43,602 nt of DNA from assembly GCF_027000115.1 (NCBI RefSeq), contig NZ_JALTON010000045.1:1-43602 (forward strand), given 5' to 3'. The translations under genes and the position numbers were made by a program. Below are positions 1 to 8,000 of the stretch, one piece after another. The notes under the pieces were generated by a model, which made no database searches, was not told where the DNA came from, and was given only the letters and a program-made list of their open reading frames with translations. This DNA is from Thiohalobacter sp. (GTDB taxonomy: Bacteria > Pseudomonadota > Gammaproteobacteria > Thiohalobacterales > Thiohalobacteraceae). Position 1 is the first letter of the stretch; each line of letters opens with the position of its first letter.

Positions 1-1587
1 GCCGCGGCCGCGGCTGCTGTCACGATCGATGCGCAGGATGCGTGCCTCGGGGAAGTGCGTCTGCAGGGCCTGTTCCACCCGCTCGGTGCCGGTGCCGACG
101 GCGCGCAGTTCGGCACTGCCGCACTGCGGGCAGTGCGCGGGGATGGCTCGTTGATGATCGCAGTGATGGCAGTGCAGCCGGCCACGGCGCTGGTGCAGGG
201 TGAGGTGGGCATCGCAGCGCTCGCAGCGCGCCACCCAGCCGCACGGGTGGCACAGGAGCACGGGTGCGAAGCCGCGGCGATTGAGGAACAGCAGCACCTG
301 GTTGCCGGCGGCGAGGGTGTCGGCCATGCGCTGGCGCAGGGCCAGGCTCAGGCCCTCGTCCATGGGCTGGGCGCGCACATCGATCAGCGACAGCGGCGGC
401 GCCTCGGCGCCGCCGGCGCGCTCCGGCAGGTGCAGCCGGCGGTAGCGGCCGCGCTCGGCGTTGTACAGGGACTCCAGCGAGGGTGTCGCGCTGCCCAGCA
501 CCGCCGGCACCCCGGCGAGCTGGGCGCGGCGGATGAGCAGGTCGCGGGCCGAATAGCGGAAGCCGTCCTGCTGCTTGAACGAAGGGTCGTGCTCCTCGTC
601 GATCAGGAACAGTCCGGGCCGTGCCAGCGGGGTGAACACCGCCGAGCGGGTGCCCACGACCACGCCGACCTCGCCCCGCTGCGCCGCCAGCCAGGCATTG
701 AGGCGTTCCCCTTCGGGCAGCGCCGAGTGCAGCACGGCGATGTCGCAGTCGAGCCGCCGGCGCAGGCGTGACACCAGCTGCGGCGTCAGCCCGATCTCGG
801 GGACCAGCAGCAGGGCCTGTTCACCACGGGCGAGGCAGGCCTGGATGGCGCGCAGGTAGACCTCGGTCTTGCCGCTGCCGGTGACGCCCTCGAGCAGGAA
901 GCGTTCGAAGCCGCCGAGTGCGCCGGTGATGGCCTCGATGGCCGCGCGCTGTGCCGGTTCCGGTGCCGGTGGCGTGGCCGGCGGGAGCGGCGGCAGGCCG
1001 GGGGCGGCTTCGATCGCCGCTACCCAGCCCTTGTCGCGCAGCCGGCGGAGGCTGGCGCGATCGCCGGCGCCGGTGATGGCCTCGTCGGCGAGTTCGCCCT
1101 CGCGCAGCCGGTCGAGCAGTGCCTGCTGTCGCGGCGCACGGGCGCAGGCGTCGGCGGTCACTGCGGCGCCCGCCTCGGTCAGTCGCCAGCGCCGTGCCGG
1201 GCGCCCTGCGGCCGGCGCGCCCTGCCGCAGCCGCACCGGCAGCAGGGCGGCGAACACCTCGCCGGTCGCGTGGTGGTAGTAGCCCGCCGCCCAGTGCGCC
1301 AGCGCCAGCAGTTGCGGGTCGATCAGCGGGACTTCATCGAGTACCGCCTCCGCCGGTCGCAGCCGCGCCGGATCGTGCCGGGGGCGATCCAGCACCCCCA
1401 CCAGCACCCCCACCAGCCGCCGCTTGCCGAAGGGCACGCGCACCCTGACCCCGGGCCTCAGGCCTGCGGGATCGACGCCCTCGGGGGGCAGATAGTCGAG
1501 GCTGTCGGCCAGCGGGCAGGGCACGGCGACGGCGAGGACGGGGCCGGTTGCGGGCGGGGACCCGGAAGGCGGGTTAGGTGAATTCAT
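1..1587 (-). CDS. priA: Primosomal protein N' (replication restart helicase PriA), C-terminus off the window
   Basis: PriA is the 3'-to-5' DNA helicase that rebuilds the primosome at stalled forks. The visible 529 residues read from ATG at 1587 to the left edge. They show an N-terminal DNA-binding part (CPLADSLDY, RVPFGKRRLVGVLVG), Walker A GVTGSGKTEVY near residue 233, the DEEH box (LIDEEHDPSF) near residue 328, motif III GSATPSLES, and the zinc-binding cysteines (LCHPCG, CERCD, CHHC, CPQCG) from about residue 440 to 490. The family is about 730 residues, so roughly 200 C-terminal residues are missing only because the window ends. Two DnaA boxes lie about 55 to 80 bases upstream of the start. 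The start has no strong ribosome site, but it fits the family N-terminus. The identification is secure. Confidence 0.96.
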   Translation of the reverse strand, partial: MNSPNPPSGSPPATGPVLAVAVPCPLADSLDYLPPEGVDPAGLRPGVRVRVPFGKRRLVGVLVGVLDRPRHDPARLRPAEAVLDEVPLIDPQLLALAHWAAGYYHHATGEVFAALLPVRLRQGAPAAGRPARRWRLTEAGAAVTADACARAPRQQALLDRLREGELADEAITGAGDRASLRRLRDKGWVAAIEAAPGLPPLPPATPPAPEPAQRAAIEAITGALGGFERFLLEGVTGSGKTEVYLRAIQACLARGEQALLLVPEIGLTPQLVSRLRRRLDCDIAVLHSALPEGERLNAWLAAQRGEVGVVVGTRSAVFTPLARPGLFLIDEEHDPSFKQQDGFRYSARDLLIRRAQLAGVPAVLGSATPSLESLYNAERGRYRRLHLPERAGGAEAPPLSLIDVRAQPMDEGLSLALRQRMADTLAAGNQVLLFLNRRGFAPVLLCHPCGWVARCERCDAHLTLHQRRGRLHCHHCDHQRAIPAHCPQCGSAELRAVGTGTERVEQALQTHFPEARILRIDRDSSRGRG

Positions 1588-1970
1588 TGCGGTTGTCTGT
1601 TATGAGATGACGGTAAGCCCTTGTCCCGATGTGAGTCGCCGCTTATCCACAAAAACTGTGGATAACTTTGTGGAACACTTGGGGTAAAGGGGCTGCAAGC
1701 CGCGCCATTATTGCACTTTTGTTAATTTGGTGAAATTTGCGCCACCGAAAAAAGACATTAAAACTCAGTAACATAGGTAAATCGTCGGGTTCCCGTCGGG
1801 CGATCCCGATCGGGGACATGCCGGTTCGTCGGGATCGTTGCCGCGCTGTGCATAAGCCGCTGTTGTCAAGTCCCCGCAAAGCGCTTTTTTTACGGGGTTT
1901 CCGTGTCTGTCAACCCTTTTCCGGGGTGTGCGTCGAACAGGGTGAGACGCAACCCACGGGAGACACTAGC
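1588..1970. other. Divergent intergenic region between priA and the repeat-protein gene
   Basis: There is no gene here. From 1640 to 1665 it holds two DnaA boxes (own entry). From about 1700 to 1790 it is strikingly AT-rich for this genome, with runs such as ttgttaatttggtgaaattt. Around 1873-1898 the arms CCCCG and CGGGG flank the small palindrome AAAGCGCTTT plus a T-run. It must carry the promoter of priA on the minus strand and that of the repeat-protein gene on the plus strand, but I could not fix convincing -35/-10 pairs for either. Confidence 0.6.
1643..1665. promoter_or_regulatory. Inverted pair of perfect DnaA boxes
   Basis: TTATCCACA at 1643-1651 is followed after 5 bases by its exact complement TGTGGATAA at 1657-1665. 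Both match the standard 9-base DnaA box. A weaker TTTGTGGA follows directly. The pair lies between priA and an AT-rich stretch. The match is visible in the sequence; whether DnaA binds here and regulates priA is inference. Confidence 0.6.
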
Positions 1971-2354
1971 ATGAAAAAGACCCTTCTGATCGCCGTTCTG
2001 TTCAGCCTGGCTCCGGGCCTCGGGGCCGGCGCCGCCCTTGCCGACGCGCTGCCCGGCCGGGACCTGGGGGATCGCATCGATCACCGCCTGGATCGCAAGG
2101 GCGAACGCATCGATCAACGCCTGGACCGGCGCGGTGAGCTCATCGATCGGCGCCTCGATCGCCGGGCGGCGTGGGCCGATGCCCATGGCCGCGAGGGCCT
2201 GGCCCAGCGTCTGGATCGCAAGGGGGATCGGATCGAGCGGCGCCTGGACCGCAAGGGTGACCGTATCGAGCACCGGCTCGACCGCAAGGGGGACCGCATC
2301 GACCGCCGGCTGGATCATCGCCGCGACCGGGTTCATCATGCACGCAAACCCTGA
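1971..2354 (+). CDS. Exported Arg-rich protein made of 11-residue repeats
   Basis: This 127-residue protein has a clear signal peptide (MKKTLLIAVLFSLAPGL, cleavage probably after GAALA near residue 24), so it should act in the periplasm or outside the cell. The mature part is almost entirely 11-residue units of the type DRIDRRLDRKG: three from residue 34 to 66, a spacer AWADAHGREG, then half a unit and three more to residue 118. Ile and Leu recur with 4-7 spacing while the rest is Arg, Asp, Glu and Lys, which suggests one long charged amphipathic helix. GGGAG eight bases upstream supports the ATG at 1971. It lies 14 bases ahead of the sigma factor and probably in its operon. I do not recognise a characterised family; the function is unknown. 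Confidence 0.75.
   Translation: MKKTLLIAVLFSLAPGLGAGAALADALPGRDLGDRIDHRLDRKGERIDQRLDRRGELIDRRLDRRAAWADAHGREGLAQRLDRKGDRIERRLDRKGDRIEHRLDRKGDRIDRRLDHRRDRVHHARKP
2070..2324 (+). repeat. In-gene tandem 33-bp repeats encoding hendecad units
   Basis: Six full 33-base units plus one partial unit encode the motif D/E-R-I-D/E-x-R-L-D-R-K/R-G. The block from 2226 to 2324 is the most regular. Third-codon differences between units show they are not a very recent expansion. Confidence 0.75.
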
Positions 2355-2368
2355 CCCGGAACCGGAGC

Positions 2369-2917
2369 ATGGCCGATGGCACCGCGGCCCCGTCCGCGCT
2401 GGATCGATTTCTTGCCGATGTCGAGCGGCGCGCGCTGCGCATGGCGGAGTACGCCACGGGCAATCGTGACGATGCCCTGGAGCTGGTGCAGGAGGCCATG
2501 CTGCGGCTGGTGGAGCGCTATGCCGGGCGCGATCCGTCCGACTGGCCGAAGCTGTTCCATCGCATCCTGCACAATGCCATCAACGACTGGTACCGCCGGC
2601 GCAGTGTGCGCCGCCGGTGGCTGGTCTGGTCGCGGCCGTCGGACGACCCCGAGGCGGACCCGGTGCCCGAGGCCGCGGATCCCGCCGACCCGGATCCGGC
2701 CCGCGAGGTGGCGCGCGATGCGGCCATGGCGGCGTTGCGCGCCGGCCTGCGTGCCCTGCCCCTGCGCCAGCAGCAGGCGTTCCTGCTGCGGGTCTGGGAG
2801 GGGCTGGACGTTGCCGAGACGGCCTATGCCATGGGTTGCTCGGAGGGCAGCGTGAAGACACATCTGTCGCGGGCCATGAGTCGGCTGCGCGAGCAACTGG
2901 GAGCCCACTGGCCATGA
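2369..2917 (+). CDS. ECF-type RNA polymerase sigma factor (sigma-70 family)
   Basis: This 182-residue protein directs RNA polymerase to alternative promoters. Region 2 is at about residues 15 to 78 (DDALELVQEAMLRLVERY, then WPKLFHRILHNAINDWYRRR, the -10 recognition helix). Region 4 is at about 127 to 177 (LRALPLRQQQAFLLRVWEG, then the helix-turn-helix GCSEGSVKTHLSRAMSRLRE). An acidic Pro-rich linker (DDPEADPVPEAADPADPD) joins the two. Region 3 is absent, as in ECF sigma factors. The stop overlaps the start of the next gene (ATGA), so translation is probably coupled to the anti-sigma factor. The ribosome site GGAG lies only one base from the ATG, which is poor, so expression may depend on translation of the upstream repeat protein. 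The family assignment is firm; the regulon is unknown. Confidence 0.9.
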   Translation: MADGTAAPSALDRFLADVERRALRMAEYATGNRDDALELVQEAMLRLVERYAGRDPSDWPKLFHRILHNAINDWYRRRSVRRRWLVWSRPSDDPEADPVPEAADPADPDPAREVARDAAMAALRAGLRALPLRQQQAFLLRVWEGLDVAETAYAMGCSEGSVKTHLSRAMSRLREQLGAHWP

Positions 2918-3255
2918 CAGGGAACACGGACGAATTCGAGCGCAGGGTCCGCGCCCTGCTGGATGCGGACGCCGACGCCCTCGACCCGGCGACCCGCGAG
3001 CGGCTGGCCGCCGCGCGGCAACGGGCGCTGGCGCAGGCCCGGGAGGGCGGGGGATCGCGCCGGGGCTGGGTCTGGGGGCTCGCGGCCAGCCTGGTGCTTG
3101 GCATTGCGCTGATCCTGACGCTGCGCCAGGGCGAACCTGCGGCGCCGGCGCTGGAGGACCTGGCGGTGCTCTCGGCCGACGAGGCGCCGGAGTTCTACGA
3201 GGATCTCGACTTCTACACCTGGCTGGCCGAGCAGGCGCAGGCGGAACAGGGTTAG
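2914..3255 (+). CDS. Probable membrane-bound anti-sigma factor (DUF3619-like)
   Basis: This 113-residue protein starts in an ATGA overlap with the sigma gene. It has an acidic/basic cytoplasmic N-terminal helix region (FERRVRALLDADADALDPAT), one transmembrane segment at about residues 49 to 68 (GWVWGLAASLVLGIALILTL), and a short acidic C-terminal tail containing FYEDLDFYTWLAEQ. Size, single membrane span and position directly after an ECF sigma gene fit the short proteins found with such sigma factors in Proteobacteria, annotated DUF3619 in many genomes. The inferred role is to hold the sigma factor at the membrane. There is no zinc-binding HxxxCxxC motif, so it is not a classical ZAS-type anti-sigma factor. 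Confidence 0.7.
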   Translation: MTGNTDEFERRVRALLDADADALDPATRERLAAARQRALAQAREGGGSRRGWVWGLAASLVLGIALILTLRQGEPAAPALEDLAVLSADEAPEFYEDLDFYTWLAEQAQAEQG

Positions 3256-3280
3256 GTGGCCGCGAGGTGCCGGAGCGATC

Positions 3281-3420
3281 ATGGGCAGGTTATTCGGGCA
3301 TGGTGCTGGCGGGATCGGCGTTCCTTGCGCGCCCGGCACTGGCAGGCGGCCGAGCTGGATGGTGCACCGCCAGCGGACACACGCAAGCAGAAGATTGAGG
3401 ATGAGCAAGAGGATCGCTGA
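3281..3420 (+). pseudogene. Possible decayed small secreted ORF between the anti-sigma and DUF3106 genes
   Basis: No single frame gives a sensible protein here, but three adjacent frame segments do. ATG at 3281, preceded by CGGAG, gives MGRLFG. Skipping one base gives MVLAGSAFLARPALA, which looks like the rest of a signal peptide. Skipping another base near 3350 gives AAELDGAPPADTRKQKIEDE and then QEDR with a stop at 3418-3420, overlapping the next gene's start by 20 bases. The composite would be a secreted peptide of about 45 residues. This could be a gene broken by two single-base insertions, sequencing errors, or coincidence in GC-rich DNA. Confidence is low. Confidence 0.25.
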
Positions 3421-3934
3421 AACACTGCTGGCCTGCCTGCTGCTGTGGCCGCTGGCAGGCTGGACGCTGGACTGGGATGCGCTGAAGCCCGAGGAGCAGC
3501 GCGTGCTCGCGCCCTTCCGCGAGCAGTGGGCGCAGATCCCCGAGGCACGCCAGCAGCGGCTGCGCGAGGGGGCGGCCCGCTGGCGGCAGATGACGCCGGA
3601 GCAGCGCGCTGCGCTGAAAGCGCGTTTCCGTCGCTGGCAGTCGCTGGACCCGGAGCAGCGCGCGCGCATCCGCGAACGCTACGAGCGTTTCCGTGCCCTG
3701 CCGCCCGAGGAGCAGGCCCGCATTCGCGAGGGCTACCGCTGGTTCCGCAATCTCCCGCCGGAACGCCGCGAGGCACTGCGTGAACGCTGGCGCAGCATGA
3801 GCCCCGAACAGCGACGCAAGGTGATCGAACACCGTAAGCAGCTGCACGAGCGCTGGCAACGCATGTCGCCACAGGAGCGCGATGCGGCCCGGCAGCGCCT
3901 GCGGGACCGCATGCGGCGTTCACCCGAACGCTGA
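3401..3934 (+). CDS. Exported PEQR-repeat protein (DUF3106-like)
   Basis: This 177-residue protein starts at ATG 3401 with a signal peptide (MSKRIAETLLACLLLWPLAG, cleavage near WTLD). The mature part has seven degenerate repeats around P-E-E/Q-R: LKPEEQR, MTPEQRAAL, LDPEQRARI, LPPEEQARI, LPPERREAL, MSPEQRRKV and MSPQERDAA, each followed by an Arg-rich helix with aromatic residues (RWRQ, RYERFR, YRWFRN). This matches the DUF3106 family often found after an ECF sigma gene. The repeats resemble the LTxxQ signature of the periplasmic Spy/CpxP/CnrX group, which makes a periplasmic chaperone or stress-sensor role plausible but unproven. An in-frame start at 3281 has a better ribosome site but adds 40 residues that spoil the signal peptide, so 3401 is preferred. 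Confidence 0.78.
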   Translation: MSKRIAETLLACLLLWPLAGWTLDWDALKPEEQRVLAPFREQWAQIPEARQQRLREGAARWRQMTPEQRAALKARFRRWQSLDPEQRARIRERYERFRALPPEEQARIREGYRWFRNLPPERREALRERWRSMSPEQRRKVIEHRKQLHERWQRMSPQERDAARQRLRDRMRRSPER

Positions 3935-3978
3935 GAGTCGCCCAATATCGGTCAAACGGCGCGCCGAGGTCGAAGGAA

Positions 3979-4013
3979 CACGGAGGTTCCCCGGCGTTCT
4001 CTGCGCCTCCGTG
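3979..4013. repeat. CACGGAGG inverted repeat between convergent genes
   Basis: CACGGAGG (3979-3986) and CCTCCGTG (4006-4013) form a perfect 8-bp inverted repeat around a 19-base loop. It sits between the convergent DUF3106-like gene and the minus-strand gene ending at 4051. The sequence class, an A/G-rich strand reading GAGGCGCAGAGAACGCC, recurs at 34.07 kb and resembles intergenic repeats common in many bacterial genomes. It may work as a two-way transcription end. Confidence 0.5.
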
Positions 4014-4050
4014 ACCTCCGCGTTCATCCCGCGCCCGCCGGGGAATCCTG

Positions 4051-4773
4051 CTAAGCGTCGCCAGGGTCGACATCCTCCGCCAGCGGCGCGAACAGCGGCT
4101 CCAGGCCGCTCAGCATCTCGCCGATGGCATTGGGTAACGCGATGGTGAAGATGTCCAGTATCAGCAGTGCCCTGATGGCGGCGCTGTCCTCGGAGGCGTG
4201 GCGGATGCGGCGGGCAAACTCGCGATTGGTCTTGTGCGCCAGCCGGTAGATGGCATCCAGGCCCATCAGCTCGAAATCGAACTTTCCGCCCCGCTTGCGC
4301 GCGAAGTACTGCGCCAGCAGGTACATGCCGGTGGCGCGATAGACCGTTTCCTCGGCCGTTGCCAGCGGCAGGTGAAAGCGCGCCATGGGCCGGAAATGGC
4401 GCAGATGCGGGCAGCCGCTGGTGGGCATGATGAGCCCGAACAGCGAGCTCAGCGCCCGCTGCGGCGAGACCTCGGCGCAGATGCGGCGTTCCGGCGTTTC
4501 CACTTCCAGCGCGACCCGCTCTGCCGAGGCGCAGGCACTGCACTCCTCGATGGGGCCGGCCAGCGCCGCCGCCAGCGGGCAGAAGGGGTGCGCGTCTGCC
4601 TGCAGCGGACAGTGGCTGCACTGGCGATTCTCCAGCCGTGCCCACTCGGGCAGCGGGCCTTCCGGACGCTGCAGCAGCAGGGTCTCGGCATCCAGCACCA
4701 GCGGGATCTCGATCGGCGCCTGTTCCGGCGCGGTCATGCGGTAGACCAGGGTGCGGGTACGGCGGTCGGTCAT
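4051..4773 (-). CDS. Conserved uncharacterised protein with a CSHCPL / FCPLA cysteine motif
   Basis: The 240-residue soluble protein starts at ATG 4773; an in-frame ATG at 4791 adds six residues and is less likely. It opens with a short beta-rich part (LVYRMTA, IEIPLVLDAETLLL), then has four cysteines in CSHCPL and FCPLAAAL near residues 53 to 66, another CSAC near residue 79, and a conserved-looking middle (SLFGLIMPTSGCPHLRHFRP, then MARFHLPLATAEETVYR). The C-terminal third is helical (FTIALPNAIGEMLSGLEPLF). The CxxC pairs could bind metal. I believe this pattern belongs to a gammaproteobacterial family annotated DUF6901 but cannot confirm the number. There is no signal peptide or membrane span. 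It runs in the same direction as the pnt operon, but a hairpin separates them. Confidence 0.65.
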   Translation of the reverse strand: MTDRRTRTLVYRMTAPEQAPIEIPLVLDAETLLLQRPEGPLPEWARLENRQCSHCPLQADAHPFCPLAAALAGPIEECSACASAERVALEVETPERRICAEVSPQRALSSLFGLIMPTSGCPHLRHFRPMARFHLPLATAEETVYRATGMYLLAQYFARKRGGKFDFELMGLDAIYRLAHKTNREFARRIRHASEDSAAIRALLILDIFTIALPNAIGEMLSGLEPLFAPLAEDVDPGDA

Positions 4774-4851
4774 GGAAGAGCGGCTCCCCACGCAAGACGG
4801 GTACGTCTACCCGAGGGTAGTCGAGGGGGGTGGGGATGGGAAGGGTGGATG

Positions 4852-4871
4852 GTGAGGCGTGAGGCGTGAGG
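4852..4871. repeat. Short tandem repeat GTGAGGC x3
   Basis: Three heptamers in a row (gtgaggc gtgaggc gtgagg; CCTCACG on the other strand) lie right beside the pntB hairpin. The short CCTCACG-type direct repeat is a known kind of intergenic filler in GC-rich Proteobacteria. Confidence 0.6.
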
Positions 4872-4901
4872 GCACCCGCGGATATGACCCTCCGCGGGTG
4901 C
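4872..4901 (-). terminator. Stem-loop after pntB, terminator without T-run
   Basis: GCACCCGCGGA (4872-4882) and TCCGCGGGTGC (4891-4901) make a perfect 11-bp stem with an 8-base loop, 13 bases beyond the pntB stop. No run of T follows on the minus strand, so it may protect the mRNA 3' end or mark a Rho-assisted stop rather than be a classical intrinsic terminator. Confidence 0.55.
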
Positions 4902-4914
4902 GCAGGTTACGCGA

Positions 4915-6269
<1,355 letters not shown>

Positions 6270-6273
<4 letters not shown>

Positions 6274-6563
6274 TGGCCGCGCTCCCTGCTGGTCTTGAAC
6301 ATCTCGAGCATGCGCTCGGTGACCACGTAGCCGCCGACGGCGTTGCCCGCGGCCAGCATGACGCCGATGAAGCCGATGAAGCGCTCCATGTCGGTCGCGG
6401 CGTGGCCCATGGCGACCATGGCGCCGACCAGCACGATGCCGTGCACGAAGTTGGAGCCCGACATCAGGGGAGTGTGCAGGATGACCGGCACGCGGGAAAT
6501 GACCTCGTAGCCGGTGAAGGCGGCGAGCATGAAGATGTAGAGTGCAGTGAAGCCTTCGATCAT
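6270..6563 (-). CDS. pntAB: NAD(P) transhydrogenase subunit alpha, membrane part
   Basis: This 97-residue protein forms the first membrane helices of the transhydrogenase proton channel. Three spans are visible (FTALYIFMLAAFTGYEVISR, FVHGIVLVGAMVAMGHA, FIGFIGVMLAAGNAVGGYVV), and HTPLMSGSNFVHG is the typical family signature. Its being separate from pntAA makes this the three-gene form known from Rhodospirillum, whereas in E. coli the two parts are fused in PntA. It overlaps its neighbours on both sides by 4 bases, so the three subunits are likely made in fixed ratio. Identification is secure. Confidence 0.96.
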
Positions 6564-7693
6564 GATGCGTCTCCTTCCACCCGCTGGCGGGTCGGCTGGT
6601 GCCGGATCTCGCCCTCGTGGGTCAGCGCGCTGTCGCGAATCACCTCGTCTTCCCAGTCGAGATTCAGTTCGCCCTCGCTGATCATGGGGCTGAGGAAGTT
6701 GAACAGGTTTCTGGCGTACATCTCGCTGGCGTGCACCGGCAGCATGGCGGGCACGTTGAGCGGGCCGTACACGGTCACGCAGCCGTACACGTACTCCTCG
6801 CCCGGCTTCGTGACCTCGCAGTTGCCGCCACCCTCCGCGGCCAGGTCGATGATGACCGAGCCGACCTTCATGTTCTCGACCATCTCCTGGCTGATGATCT
6901 TCGGCGACGGTTTGCCCGGGATGGCTGCGGTGGTGATCACGGCATCGGCCTGGGTGACATGCCGTGCCAGCACCTCGATCTGCTTGCGCTTCTCTTCCTC
7001 GGTCAGCTCGCGGGCGTAGCCGCCACTGCCCTCGGCCGACACGCCGGTATCCACGAAACGGGCGCCCAGCGATTCCACCTGCTCCCTGGTGGCGCTGCGC
7101 ACGTCATAGCCTTCGACAATGGCGCCCAGGCGCCTGGCGGTGGCGATGGCCTGCAGGCCGGCGACGCCGGCGCCGATCACCAGCACCTTTGCCGGGCGGA
7201 TGGTGCCGGCCGCGGTGGTGAGCATGGGAAAGAAGCGGCCGGTGCGGTCGGCGGCCATGATCGCTGCCTTGTAGCCGGCGACCGCGGCCTGCGAGGACAG
7301 GGCATCCATGCTCTGGGCACGCGAGATGCGCGGGATCAGCTCCATGGCAAAGGCCGTGATCCGGCGATCGCGCATGCGCGCCACCCGCTCGGGGTACTTG
7401 TGCGGCAGCATGAAGCCGATGACCACCGCGCCCTCGCGCATGAGGTCGATTTCCTCCTCGCCGGGCGGCTGGACCTTGAAGATGACGTCGGCCTCGCCGA
7501 ACAGCTTCGCGCGGTCCTCGGTGAAGGTGACGCCGATGTAGTCCTCGTCCACATAGTGGGCACCGGCGCCGGCGTCATGCTCGATGAACACCTCGGCGCC
7601 GAGATCGACGAAACGCTTGGCAACCGAGGGATCGAGCGCGACACGACGCTCCCCCGGCAGCGTTTCCCTGGGTACAGCCAAACGTATTGCCAT
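6560..7693 (-). CDS. pntAA: NAD(P) transhydrogenase subunit alpha, NAD(H)-binding part
   Basis: This 377-residue soluble subunit binds NAD(H) and passes hydride to the NADP site of PntB. It begins MAIRLAVPRETLPGERRVAL, the standard start for the family. It has the RTGRFFPMLTTAAGTIRPAK region and the Rossmann motif VLVIGAGVAGLQAIATARRLGA cut here as VIGAGVAGLQAIATA near residue 172, followed by GYDVRSATREQVESLGARF. The central mobile loop and VIIDLAAEGGGNCEVT are also present. ATG 7693 is chosen because longer in-frame starts add residues with no family match. It is the first gene of the pnt operon. Confidence is high. Confidence 0.96.
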   Translation of the reverse strand: MAIRLAVPRETLPGERRVALDPSVAKRFVDLGAEVFIEHDAGAGAHYVDEDYIGVTFTEDRAKLFGEADVIFKVQPPGEEEIDLMREGAVVIGFMLPHKYPERVARMRDRRITAFAMELIPRISRAQSMDALSSQAAVAGYKAAIMAADRTGRFFPMLTTAAGTIRPAKVLVIGAGVAGLQAIATARRLGAIVEGYDVRSATREQVESLGARFVDTGVSAEGSGGYARELTEEEKRKQIEVLARHVTQADAVITTAAIPGKPSPKIISQEMVENMKVGSVIIDLAAEGGGNCEVTKPGEEYVYGCVTVYGPLNVPAMLPVHASEMYARNLFNFLSPMISEGELNLDWEDEVIRDSALTHEGEIRHQPTRQRVEGDAS

Positions 7694-8000
7694 GGGTGCT
7701 ACCTCATCCGCGGCCGGGTGGCCGCCGGCCTGGCCTGGACTGAATTCGGGTGGCGGGCGGGCACGGGCGCCGACCCTCAAAGGGGCGACATGATACCGGA
7801 TTCATGGAAGTGATTGAATCGTGGCCGGGAGGCCTGGCGCGAGGCCGGCCGGGACCGCGTTCGGCAATCGTCTGATGGCCGAAATATCACCGTAAAACAG
7901 CAGTTAAGGTTGTCCGGCCCATTTACATACGGCAAGGGTTCTGCGATAAAGGAGGCAATGCCCGGCCCGGCTGCCGTGGCTGCCCGAAGGAGGGGGACGC
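7694..8000. other. Divergent intergenic region between pntAA and the HNH gene
   Basis: These 307 bases have no convincing gene. Promoters for pntAA (minus) and the HNH gene (plus) must lie here, and the most AT-rich stretch is about 7875 to 7950 (gtaaaacagcagttaagg, catttacatacggcaagg), but no clear -35/-10 pair stands out. AAGGAGG at 7987-7993, seven bases before ATG 8001, is a strong ribosome site for the HNH gene. A second AAGGAGG at 7949-7955, two bases before an ATG at 7958, opens only a 38-codon ORF that overlaps the HNH gene. Confidence 0.5.

Noticed and set aside
1640-1790. Chromosomal replication origin
   Set aside because: Only two DnaA boxes, and none of dnaA, dnaN, mnmG, parA or rpmH is nearby.
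1873-1898. Intrinsic terminator CCCCG...TTTTTTT...CGGGG
   Set aside because: The T-run lies inside the arms rather than after them and no gene ends there on the plus strand.
2070-2324. CRISPR array
   Set aside because: The 33-base repeats are contiguous, without spacers, and encode a regular peptide in a good reading frame.
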